A DNA stretch of 18,016 bases, from assembly GCA_902803155.1 (NCBI GenBank), contig CADCOU010000193.1, positions 1 through 18,016 of the forward strand, in the 5' to 3' direction. This document shows, in pieces, positions 6,804 to 13,856 of this stretch (position 1 is the stretch's first letter; every line of letters begins with the position of its first letter). The notes below the pieces were generated by a model. It made no database searches, was not told the DNA's origin, and worked only from the letters and a program-made list of their open reading frames with translations. Source of the DNA: an uncultured Lachnospiraceae bacterium. Its GTDB lineage: Bacteria; Bacillota; Clostridia; Lachnospirales; Lachnospiraceae. The position numbers and the translations under genes are program-made.

Positions 6804-7398
6804 ATATATTTCCGTCCTGTATATAGGTTCTTACCGGTTCGGGTACATAATACCGTATGCTCTCTCCTCTGAGGAAACGTTCCCGGATCGCGTGTGACGA
6901 GATATCCAGATTGGGACTCTCCAGTTTGCGGATATCCGCATCGTACATCATTCTCAGTTTTGCGATCTGAAGATCCAGCTCCTGCACCGGCATCTGGTTT
7001 CTGACAGCCGCCACCAGGACACACTGGTCGCAGATCTCCTGCGGACACATCCATGTGTGAAATGTGAGGACAGAGTCCGCGCCCATGATGAAGTAATACT
7101 CGGTGTCAGGATGTTCTGACCGCAGACGTTTCAGAGTCTCCTTGGTGTATACATACCCCTGCTCATGCATTTCCGCCAGAGAAAGCTCAAAATGATCATT
7201 TCCCTCGATGGCCCTTCTTACCATCTCGACTCTCTGTTCGTCCGAAGCACCGTGCCGGTCCTTCTTGTGAGGCGGATTGCCCGAAGGCATGAACAGGACT
7301 TTCTCCAGGGAGAACTGTTCCCACGCGCTCTCACCGAGTATCAGATGACCGATATGGATCGGATCGAACGTACCGCCCATGATGCCGACTTTTCTCAT
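6781..7398 (-). CDS. nadD: Nicotinate-nucleotide adenylyltransferase NadD
   Basis: 205 residues. NadD joins nicotinate mononucleotide to ATP, giving deamido-NAD in NAD synthesis. The nucleotidyltransferase signature GGTFDPIHIGH is at residues 8-18, with NPPHKK at 41-46, MGADS at 105-109 and the ISSHAIR (ISSTxIR-type) motif at 166-172. The start overlaps the yhbY stop by ATGA, and the end overlaps yqeK by 23 bases, so the three are tightly coupled. The length is normal for the family. Confidence 0.96.
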   Translation of the reverse strand: MRKVGIMGGTFDPIHIGHLILGESAWEQFSLEKVLFMPSGNPPHKKDRHGASDEQRVEMVRRAIEGNDHFELSLAEMHEQGYVYTKETLKRLRSEHPDTEYYFIMGADSVLTFHTWMCPQEICDQCVLVAAVRNQMPVQELDLQIAKLRMMYDADIRKLESPNLDISSHAIRERFLRGESIRYYVPEPVRTYIQDGNIYGIRQSS

Positions 7399-7709
7399 CT
7401 GCCGGTTCCTTTCGATGCAGGCGGGAGTACGATCTTTTTCTTATCGTCCTTACCCTCTTTGTAAAGAACAAACCTGCGCCCGATCACCTGCACCAGCTGG
7501 GACCGGGTACGCTCTGCGGCAGTCTGGGCCATCTCATGGATATCGTCAAAACAGTTCTGCAGAACGCTGACCTTGATCAGTTCCCTTGATACCAGGGCTT
7601 CCTGCATCGCTGCAGTATTTTCCGGCGTAAGGCCTTCCTTGCCGATCTGGACGACAGGGTCTTCTTTGGAAGCAAGGCTCTTCAGATATGCTCTCTGTTT
7701 ACTGGTCAT
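7395..7709 (-). CDS. yhbY: YhbY-family ribosome assembly RNA-binding protein
   Basis: 104 residues with a CRM (YhbY) fold: MTSKQRAYLKSLA at the start, the loop IGKEGLT in place of the GxxG loop, and KVSVLQNC, VQVIGRRFVLY towards the end. Family members (B. subtilis YqeI) associate with pre-50S ribosomal particles. A Lys-rich tail follows. It is the first gene of its operon, with a CGGAGAG site eight bases from the ATG and a promoter just upstream. Confidence 0.92.
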   Translation of the reverse strand: MTSKQRAYLKSLASKEDPVVQIGKEGLTPENTAAMQEALVSRELIKVSVLQNCFDDIHEMAQTAAERTRSQLVQVIGRRFVLYKEGKDDKKKIVLPPASKGTGR

Positions 7710-7743
7710 ACATATACTCTCCGTCTCTGATAAACATAGTCTG

Positions 7744-7772
7744 AGGATAGCACAGATGCCTTAAAATCGCAA
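7744..7772 (-). promoter_or_regulatory. Probable promoter of the yhbY-nadD-yqeK-rsfS-sseB operon
   Basis: A -35 box TTGCGA (7767-7772), a 17-base spacer and a -10 box TATCCT (7744-7749) lie 35 bases before the yhbY start. I see no terminator after recJ, so read-through from recJ is also possible. Confidence 0.5.
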
Positions 7773-7784
7773 TTCCAACAATTA

Positions 7785-9587
7785 TCAGCTGAAGTTTGCG
7801 ATCCGTATCTGTACGGTTCTTATCCCGCGGAATTCATTGATGTCCGGATGATAGGTTACTGCGAGCCGAAGGTCATTTTCAGCTCCGATCTTCAGTCTGG
7901 CCATCGTCTCCTCTCCCCCCTTGCGGCGTATGAAATCTTCCATATCGTCCGCATTCCCGAACCAGATAGCTTCCATGCGGACTCCGTTATCCTCCAGCAG
8001 GAACTTTACCGCATTTCTCTTTTCTCCGAGTACACGTATTCTGAGAACTTTCAGATTGCTCTGTGCAAAGAGAGGCGCCGGATTGCCGGGACCATAAGGT
8101 TCAAGGACGCGCAGGGAGTCCGTAAAGTCTTCCGTTATGCAGGACAGCGGAAGGCGCATGTCTATGCGGACTTTCCGGACGAGGTCCTGATCGGACAGCA
8201 TGCAGTTCTCATTGATCCTCCGGCGGAATTCTTCCAGCCGTTCCTTCCGGAGAGTCACGCCTGCCGCCATGGCATGCCCCCCAAACCGGATAAACAGGTC
8301 GCTAACACGGGTCAGGCCTTCGAACATGTTGTAGGCTTCGATAGAACGTCCACTTCCCTTGAGAATGTCCGGATCCTCGGAATCGGTCAGGATGACTGTC
8401 GGACGACTGTAATCGTCCTTTACTCTGGATGCGATGATGCCTGCTACGGATTCATGAATACCCGGAAGATATACAATCAGTATTTTATCCTCCAGGAGAA
8501 AATGCCCTTCTTCAGAAGATGCCGATTCGATCAGGCGGGCGGCTTCTCTCCTGCCGTCCTCGGTCATGTTTTTCCGTTCAAGGTTAAGATCCGCCAGTTC
8601 GGACGCCAGATGCATGGCTTTGACGGGATCTTTTTCTGTAAGCAGCGCGACAGACCGCATGGCTGAGTCCAGACGTCCGCCGGCATTGAGGCAGGGACCG
8701 AGTATGAACCCGATGTCATAGCAGTTCAGGCTTCGTCCGGATATACCCGTCTCAAGAAGAAGTGCACGGATGCCTGCGTTTGTGGTATCCGGCAGCATGG
8801 ACAGGCCTTTCCGGACCAGGATACGGTTTTCCCCGGTCAGCTTCATGACATCCGTAACAGTCGCGATCGCTGCGAATGGAAGGTTCTGCATGGTTACCGG
8901 ACAGTCTTTATCCATGAACATGGATTCATAGATCTGCATCAGCTTCCATGCAACGCCTGCCCCGCAGAGATCCTTGTTCGGATATCCGCAGCCCGGTTTT
9001 TTCGGATCCACAATCACGTCTGCATCCGGGAGAAGCCAGTGTCTGGAACCATCCTCTTCCTCGCTGTAATTTGGCTCGTGGTGATCTGTGAGGATCACCG
9101 TCATGCCAAGTTCCCGCGCTTTGGAGACTGCGTCTGCGGCTGCAATGCCGTTGTCACAGGTCAGGATCGTATCGATCCCGTCCTGAGCAGCCTGCTCGAT
9201 CAGCCGGACATTGAGACCGAATCCGTCCCGTATACGGTCGGGGATATCATAATCGATCAGTGCCCCGTCCCGGATCAGCGTATCATACAGAATATAGGTG
9301 GAACAGATACCGTCCACGTCATAGTCGCCGATAATTCGGATCCTGGCTCCGCTGAGAATTTTCTCATGAAGAAGGCTCACCGCGTCGGCTGCCGAAGAAA
9401 GCAGCGTAGGATCATCCAGGTCCTGCAGACTTCCGTGGAGGAAACGGCGGATTTCCTCATCCGAAGTGATGTCCCTGTTCCGAAGGATCCTGGCGATGAC
9501 CGGGCTTATGGCAAACCTCTCTCCGATCGATGCAAAGTCTCCGCCTTTTCGGATCTCTACCCATTTTTCAGGCTGTACATATGACAT
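7785..9587 (-). CDS. recJ: Single-stranded-DNA-specific 5'-3' exonuclease RecJ
   Basis: 600 residues. RecJ degrades single-stranded DNA 5' to 3' in recombination and mismatch or base-excision repair. The DHH phosphoesterase core is clear: DYDVDG at about 88-93, CDNG at 144-147 and DHH at 168-170, then GPCLNAGGRLDSA near 297. The DHHA1 domain carries SGRS and the GGHAMAAG motif near 435, followed by an OB-like C-terminus. B. subtilis RecJ is longer (786 residues), so this is a short form without a large C-terminal extension. I chose the ATG at 9587 because GGAG lies six bases upstream. The in-frame TTG at 9599 overlaps that site. Confidence 0.95.
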   Translation of the reverse strand: MSYVQPEKWVEIRKGGDFASIGERFAISPVIARILRNRDITSDEEIRRFLHGSLQDLDDPTLLSSAADAVSLLHEKILSGARIRIIGDYDVDGICSTYILYDTLIRDGALIDYDIPDRIRDGFGLNVRLIEQAAQDGIDTILTCDNGIAAADAVSKARELGMTVILTDHHEPNYSEEEDGSRHWLLPDADVIVDPKKPGCGYPNKDLCGAGVAWKLMQIYESMFMDKDCPVTMQNLPFAAIATVTDVMKLTGENRILVRKGLSMLPDTTNAGIRALLLETGISGRSLNCYDIGFILGPCLNAGGRLDSAMRSVALLTEKDPVKAMHLASELADLNLERKNMTEDGRREAARLIESASSEEGHFLLEDKILIVYLPGIHESVAGIIASRVKDDYSRPTVILTDSEDPDILKGSGRSIEAYNMFEGLTRVSDLFIRFGGHAMAAGVTLRKERLEEFRRRINENCMLSDQDLVRKVRIDMRLPLSCITEDFTDSLRVLEPYGPGNPAPLFAQSNLKVLRIRVLGEKRNAVKFLLEDNGVRMEAIWFGNADDMEDFIRRKGGEETMARLKIGAENDLRLAVTYHPDINEFRGIRTVQIRIANFS

Positions 9588-9708
9588 GACTGTCTCCAAT
9601 CCGTTTTCAGATGCTCATTAATTCAGGACTGCCATGCGGTTATCTGAATCAGTTAAGAAAGAAAATGCAAACAGGATCATACGACTATTGAACCTGCTGA
9701 GAAAGAAC

Positions 9709-9739
9709 GACTGCCAGGAGCAGCAGGCTCCCGGCAGTC
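9709..9739 (-). terminator. Probable secDF terminator
   Basis: The stem is GACTGCC with GGCAGTC (7 bp), one mismatch, then GGAGC with GCTCC (5 bp) around a 5-base loop. It lies 24 bases after the secDF stop. On the minus strand it is followed by GTTCTTTCTC, a weak T tract. Confidence 0.6.
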
Positions 9740-9762
9740 AGTATAGTCATTTCATGTTTTTC

Positions 9763-12018
9763 TTACTTCGCAGCCTTCTTGCCCTTTTTCTTTTTGCTGG
9801 AAGTGATCTTCGTTGCCGCAGCAGCCTCAGCCTGAGCCTTGGCAGCAGCCATATCCTTCACGTCCTTTGCCTTGCGCAGAACATACCACAGCGGGCCTGT
9901 CAGGCAGACAGAGGAGAAAGCACCGGCGAGGATACCCACCATCAGCGGAAGAGCGAATTCCTTGATGGACGGAACACCGACGATATACAGTGCGGTGATG
10001 GTAACGAAAGTCGTAAGTGAAGTATAGATCGAACGCGTCATGGTTGAAGTGATACTCGTGTCGATCAGCTCCTCCAGACTCTGGAAGCTTCTGCGCTCTT
10101 TCAGGTTCTCACGTACACGGTCAAAGATAACGATCGTTGCGTTGATCGAATAACCGACGATGGTCAGCATGGCTGCGATGAATGTATTGCCGACGGAGAT
10201 ACGTACAATCGCATAGGACGCGAATACGAGAAGCACATCGTGGATCAGAGCCATGACCGCCGCAGACGCGAAACGTACATCCGAGAAACGGAACCAGATG
10301 TAAACCAGCATGCAGATAACTGCGATGATGACTGCGATGACCGCGTCTCTTCTCATCTCATTGGAGATGGTTTCGGAGATCGTCTCGAAGTTGATGGACA
10401 GAGCTTCTTCTCCCTCGTTGTCATTGTAGGTATCGATCGGGAATGATTCATTCAGCTTCTCTCTCAGATCCAGACGTTCGTCGCTGGTCAGATCTCTGGT
10501 CTTGAAAATGATCTCGTTTCCGCCGGCGACCTTCTGTGCCTGGACTTCCGCGCTGCCGATCACATCCTGGATCACGGGCTTGATCTTCTCGTCGATCTCT
10601 TCGATCGTGAAGGAATCCTTAAATGTGACATCGGTCGCAGTACCGCCTCTGAACTCCATGGAGAGATTCAGGGGGCCAACGCCTCTGGCACCGTTGATTG
10701 CGCAGAATACCGGTCCGGAAAGCATGCAGATGACGGCGATTGCAAAGAACAGCTTTCTCTTCTCCACGATGTGAAGCAGGTTGAAATGGATCGCCTTGCC
10801 GAAGTACTTCGCATCCGACATACCCAGTGCATAGCATGCATTTACAAGCAGTCTGGAGATGACAAGTGCGGTGAACATGGAGAGCACGACACCGAGAGCC
10901 AGTGTCTGTGCGAAACCCTTGACGGAACCGGTCGCCATCAGGTTCAGGACGAAGCAGGCGATCAGAGTCGTGATGTTGCCGTCGACGATGGCTGTCAGTG
11001 CCTTCTTGAATCCGATATCGATGGCGGATTTCACGGTCCTTCCGGCCGCGATCTCCTCACGGATACGTGCGTAGATAATGACGTTTGCGTCGACGGCCAT
11101 ACCGATCGACAGGATAACGCCTGCGATACCGGGCAGTGTCAGCGTCATGTCAAATGCATTCAGAGCTACCAGGTCAAGCGCAGCATACATTATAAGAGCA
11201 AATCCTGCAATGATGCCGGGAACCTTATATGCAAAGATCATGATCAGCACAACGATCGCGAGACCGATCAGACCGCCGATCAGGGAACTGCTCAGAGCCT
11301 TCTGGCCGAGCTGTGCGCCGACAACGTTCGAGCGGATCTCTTCCAGTTCCAGGGAAAGGGAACCGATACGGATGTAGGAAGCAAGCTCCTGTGCGGATTC
11401 GATGGTGAAGTTGCCGGTGATCACGCATTTTCCGTCTGTAATGGGCTCGTTGACTCTCGGTGCACTGACGGTACTTCCGTCGTAAATAATGGCGATGTTA
11501 TCGCCGACATGGGCGCTGGTAGCGTCCGCAAATGCCTCTGCTCCTTCGCTGTCAAACTCAAGCTGAACAACATATTCCGTGTTGTTCATTTTATCTCTCT
11601 GGGAAGCTGCTTCCGCAGAGATCACATGAGATCCGTCCAGGATAACAGTGCCGTCATCGAGCTGGAACTCCAGCGAACCCGGCTTGCCGAGTTCTGCAAG
11701 GATCTCTTCCGCGTTGGAGACACCCGGGATCTCGATGTTGATACGGTTGTTCCCTTCCTGATAAACGGAAGCCTCGGTTGAATATCCGTCTACACGCTGC
11801 TGGAGCTTATAGATGGTGTCATGCATATCTTCTGCAGAAGGACTGGGATCTACAGTCTGATAAGTGATAGAGACACCGCCCTCAAGGTCGAGTCCGAGCT
11901 TGATGTTCTTCGCTGCTCCCGAACCGGTTTTGCCCCAGCCCACAAAAGCTGTATAGAGCAGCACCGCGAGAATGGCGGCAAATGCGATCAGCGTGATCCT
12001 TGCTTTACTCTTGTTCAT
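9763..12018 (-). CDS. secDF: Fused protein translocase subunit SecDF
   Basis: 751 residues. SecDF uses the proton gradient to pull exported proteins through SecYEG. The SecD half (about 1-400) has an N-terminal membrane helix (8-26), LGLDLEGGVS at 41-50, a large extracellular region and five more helices. The SecF half (about 410-720) starts with a helix after VEKRK and has EFRGGT at 455-460. The fusion resembles B. subtilis SecDF (737 residues), while many Clostridia carry separate genes. The C-terminus is a charged Lys/Ala tail. The start has AGAGGA eight bases upstream. The gene follows scfB by about 107 bases, in which I see a short GAGAGC/GCTCTC hairpin but no convincing promoter, so it may be read from the scf transcript. 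Confidence 0.97.
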   Translation of the reverse strand: MNKSKARITLIAFAAILAVLLYTAFVGWGKTGSGAAKNIKLGLDLEGGVSITYQTVDPSPSAEDMHDTIYKLQQRVDGYSTEASVYQEGNNRINIEIPGVSNAEEILAELGKPGSLEFQLDDGTVILDGSHVISAEAASQRDKMNNTEYVVQLEFDSEGAEAFADATSAHVGDNIAIIYDGSTVSAPRVNEPITDGKCVITGNFTIESAQELASYIRIGSLSLELEEIRSNVVGAQLGQKALSSSLIGGLIGLAIVVLIMIFAYKVPGIIAGFALIMYAALDLVALNAFDMTLTLPGIAGVILSIGMAVDANVIIYARIREEIAAGRTVKSAIDIGFKKALTAIVDGNITTLIACFVLNLMATGSVKGFAQTLALGVVLSMFTALVISRLLVNACYALGMSDAKYFGKAIHFNLLHIVEKRKLFFAIAVICMLSGPVFCAINGARGVGPLNLSMEFRGGTATDVTFKDSFTIEEIDEKIKPVIQDVIGSAEVQAQKVAGGNEIIFKTRDLTSDERLDLREKLNESFPIDTYNDNEGEEALSINFETISETISNEMRRDAVIAVIIAVICMLVYIWFRFSDVRFASAAVMALIHDVLLVFASYAIVRISVGNTFIAAMLTIVGYSINATIVIFDRVRENLKERRSFQSLEELIDTSITSTMTRSIYTSLTTFVTITALYIVGVPSIKEFALPLMVGILAGAFSSVCLTGPLWYVLRKAKDVKDMAAAKAQAEAAAATKITSSKKKKGKKAAK

Positions 12019-12125
12019 TGGTTTCTTCCTCTTTTCTGGTTACTGTTTATATTTCATAACAGGCCTCTGCCTGCCATGTTTCCTTATTAACGGAGAGCAT
12101 TTTCCAAAGAAATAGTTTAACGCTC

Positions 12126-13499
12126 TCACTCAATATCCGCAAGTGCCGCTTTTATCATTATGGCACATTCCACTCTCTTTCTTTCCAGCTCGCATCCGAT
12201 CTCATACACAGCGTCGATCCGGCCGTGGAAATTATAAGAATTAGCACTGCATCCGCCGCTGCAGTAATATCTGGCGAAGCATTCCGTACACTCTTTGCGG
12301 GAGTATACATTGCAGCATTTGAAAGTATCGACGAGATCAGTACGACGTATTCCTTCCTCCACATTGCCGAGCAGGAAATCTTTGTTTCCAACGAACTGGT
12401 GGCAGGGATACAGATCCCCCCACGGAGTCACGGCAAGATATTCGGTACCGCTTCCGCAGCCGCTCAGCCTCTTGTAGACGCATGGACCGCCGCTCAGGTC
12501 GATCATGAAATGGAAGAACGTGAATCCTCTGCCTTCCTTTTCCCGGCGGATCATCTCGCGTGCAAGTATGTCATACTGCTCCCGGATAACCGGGATATCC
12601 TCCGGACGGATCGCGTAAGGGGCATCCGCGGGAGCTACGACCGGTTCCATCGAGAGCTGGTCAAAGCCCAGATCTGCAAAGTGAAGTACATCTGCAGCGA
12701 AGTCAAGATTGTAATGTGTAAAGGTTCCGCGTATATAATACTGCTTCCCGAGCGCTTTCCTCTGCGCAGCAAACTTCCGGAATTTCGGAACAATCAGATC
12801 ATAGCTGCCTTTGCCGTTTCGGAACGGTCTCATGCGGTCATGCACTTCTCTCCTGCCGTCCAGGCTCATGACCACATTGTCCATCTCCGCATTGCAGAAT
12901 TCCATGATCTCGTCATTCAGAAGAACGCCGTTTGTGGTGAGAGTAAAGCGGAAATGCTTATCGTTCTCCTTCTCCAGCTTCCTGCCGTATGCGACCAGAT
13001 CCTGCACGACGCGGAAATTCATCAGCGGCTCCCCGCCGAAGAAATCCACTTCCAGGTTCCGGCGGTTACCTGAGTTCGCCACGAGAAAGTCAAGTGCTTT
13101 CTTACCGACTTCAAACGACATGAGAGCCCTTCTGCCGTGATACTCGCCTTCTTCGGCAAAACAGTATTCACACGCAAGGTTGCAGTCATGCGCAATGTGC
13201 AGGCAGAGAGCCTTTACCACTGTCTGACGCTTTCTGAAGTCCAGTACCGCACCGTGATAGATATCCTGCGCGAACAGCTGTCCGTTTTTCTCAAGGGTGC
13301 GAACCTCTCCCAGCGCTTCCCCTATCTCATCAGCCGTGTAACGGCCTGAGAAATGTTCTGTGATCACATCGTCCGGAACGGATCGATCCTGCTTGAGCAG
13401 ACTGATCAGTTCATAGACCAGGTCGTCAATGACATGAACACTGCCGCTGTCCACGTCCAGTGCGATGTTATATCCGTTATTGCGGTACAGATGAACCAA
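12126..13499 (-). CDS. scfB: SCIFF peptide maturase, radical SAM/SPASM thioether-forming enzyme
   Basis: 457 residues. ScfB uses a radical SAM [4Fe-4S] cluster to cross-link cysteines of the SCIFF peptide to neighbouring residues by thioether bonds (ranthipeptides). The radical SAM motif CxxxCxxC is at Cys106, Cys110, Cys113 (DCNLACEYC), followed by FFGGEP. The SPASM region near 340-436 carries cysteines for two auxiliary clusters, including CGSGTEYLAVTPWGDLYPC and CTECFARYYCSGGC. The N-terminal ~100 residues form the peptide-recognition domain. The start is taken as TTG at 13499 (MVHLYRNNGY) because GGAGG lies five bases upstream and family members begin this way. The TTG at 13511 overlaps that site. 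The precursor gene lies directly upstream. Confidence 0.94.
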   Translation of the reverse strand: MVHLYRNNGYNIALDVDSGSVHVIDDLVYELISLLKQDRSVPDDVITEHFSGRYTADEIGEALGEVRTLEKNGQLFAQDIYHGAVLDFRKRQTVVKALCLHIAHDCNLACEYCFAEEGEYHGRRALMSFEVGKKALDFLVANSGNRRNLEVDFFGGEPLMNFRVVQDLVAYGRKLEKENDKHFRFTLTTNGVLLNDEIMEFCNAEMDNVVMSLDGRREVHDRMRPFRNGKGSYDLIVPKFRKFAAQRKALGKQYYIRGTFTHYNLDFAADVLHFADLGFDQLSMEPVVAPADAPYAIRPEDIPVIREQYDILAREMIRREKEGRGFTFFHFMIDLSGGPCVYKRLSGCGSGTEYLAVTPWGDLYPCHQFVGNKDFLLGNVEEGIRRTDLVDTFKCCNVYSRKECTECFARYYCSGGCSANSYNFHGRIDAVYEIGCELERKRVECAIMIKAALADIE

Positions 13500-13524
13500 A
13501 TGTGCCTCCAAAAAGCTCCAAAGA

Positions 13525-13559
13525 ACAGGCTGCCGCAGGTGCTATCTGCGACAGCCTGT
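13525..13559 (-). terminator. Attenuator-like hairpin between scfA and scfB
   Basis: An 8-bp stem (ACAGGCTG with CAGCCTGT), one mismatch, a further 5 bp and a 7-base loop lie 50 bases after the scfA stop and 26 bases before the scfB start. On the minus strand it is followed by TCTTTGGAGCTTTTTGG, an interrupted T tract. Partial termination would give more precursor than enzyme mRNA. Confidence 0.6.
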
Positions 13560-13608
13560 CATATGAAATATCAATGTCTCGGTTTCAGATGATCAAATAC
13601 AGGAAGGA

Positions 13609-13755
13609 TCATTTCTTCTTCTGCTCGCAGGTCTGATTGCCTACCGTGCAGCTGGTCTTGCATGCGGACTGGCAGGATGTCTGGCACTCGCCGCAGCCGC
13701 CCTTTTTCATGCTCTCCTGAAGCGATCTGGTATTCAGAGTCTTGACATGCTTCAT
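13609..13755 (-). CDS. scfA: SCIFF ranthipeptide precursor (six cysteines in forty-five)
   Basis: A 48-residue peptide beginning MKHVKTLNTRSLQESM, the near-invariant SCIFF leader. The core has six cysteines at positions 21, 24, 28, 32, 36 and 43 (CGECQTSCQSACKTSC, then QTCEQ) and ends in EQKKK. ScfB should link cysteines to residues such as threonine by thioether bridges. An AAGGAGG site lies eight bases before the ATG, and an extended -10 promoter sits just upstream. It is among the most conserved natural-product precursors in Clostridia. Related ranthipeptides have been linked to quorum sensing, but the role here is not shown by the sequence. Confidence 0.95.
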   Translation of the reverse strand: MKHVKTLNTRSLQESMKKGGCGECQTSCQSACKTSCTVGNQTCEQKKK

Positions 13756-13787
13756 ATCCGGGTCCTCCTTCTGGATTACTATCCTGA

Positions 13788-13810
13788 AACGAATCTTTTA
13801 AAAGATCGTT
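13788..13810. promoter_or_regulatory. Dyad in the scfA leader
   Basis: A perfect 14-bp palindrome ATCTTTTAAAAGAT (13793-13806) is extended by AACG and CGTT with one bulged A. It lies right at the predicted scfA transcript start, so it may be an operator or a 5' mRNA hairpin. Confidence 0.45.
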
Positions 13811-13817
13811 CCACGGA

Positions 13818-13826
13818 ATTATATCA
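13818..13826 (-). promoter_or_regulatory. Extended -10 promoter of scfA
   Basis: The minus strand reads TGATATAAT, a perfect extended -10 element (TGnTATAAT), 63 bases before the scfA start. The -35 position holds only TTTAAA. No convincing terminator lies between the EF-G paralogue and this point, so some read-through is possible. Confidence 0.7.
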
Positions 13827-13856
13827 CAGCCGTATGCTTTTTTAAAGAAAAACTTA

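Noticed and set aside
7848..8666. 272-codon plus-strand frame opposite recJ.
   Set aside because: It overlaps the conserved RecJ core and has no family resemblance or ribosome-binding site.
9588..9599. TTG at 9599 as the recJ start.
   Set aside because: It overlaps the GGAG ribosome-binding site that serves the ATG at 9587.
10771..11781. 336-codon plus-strand frame rich in Cys, Asp, His and Gln opposite secDF.
   Set aside because: It lies wholly inside the highly conserved secDF gene. Its composition is that of an antisense frame, and no start signal is present.
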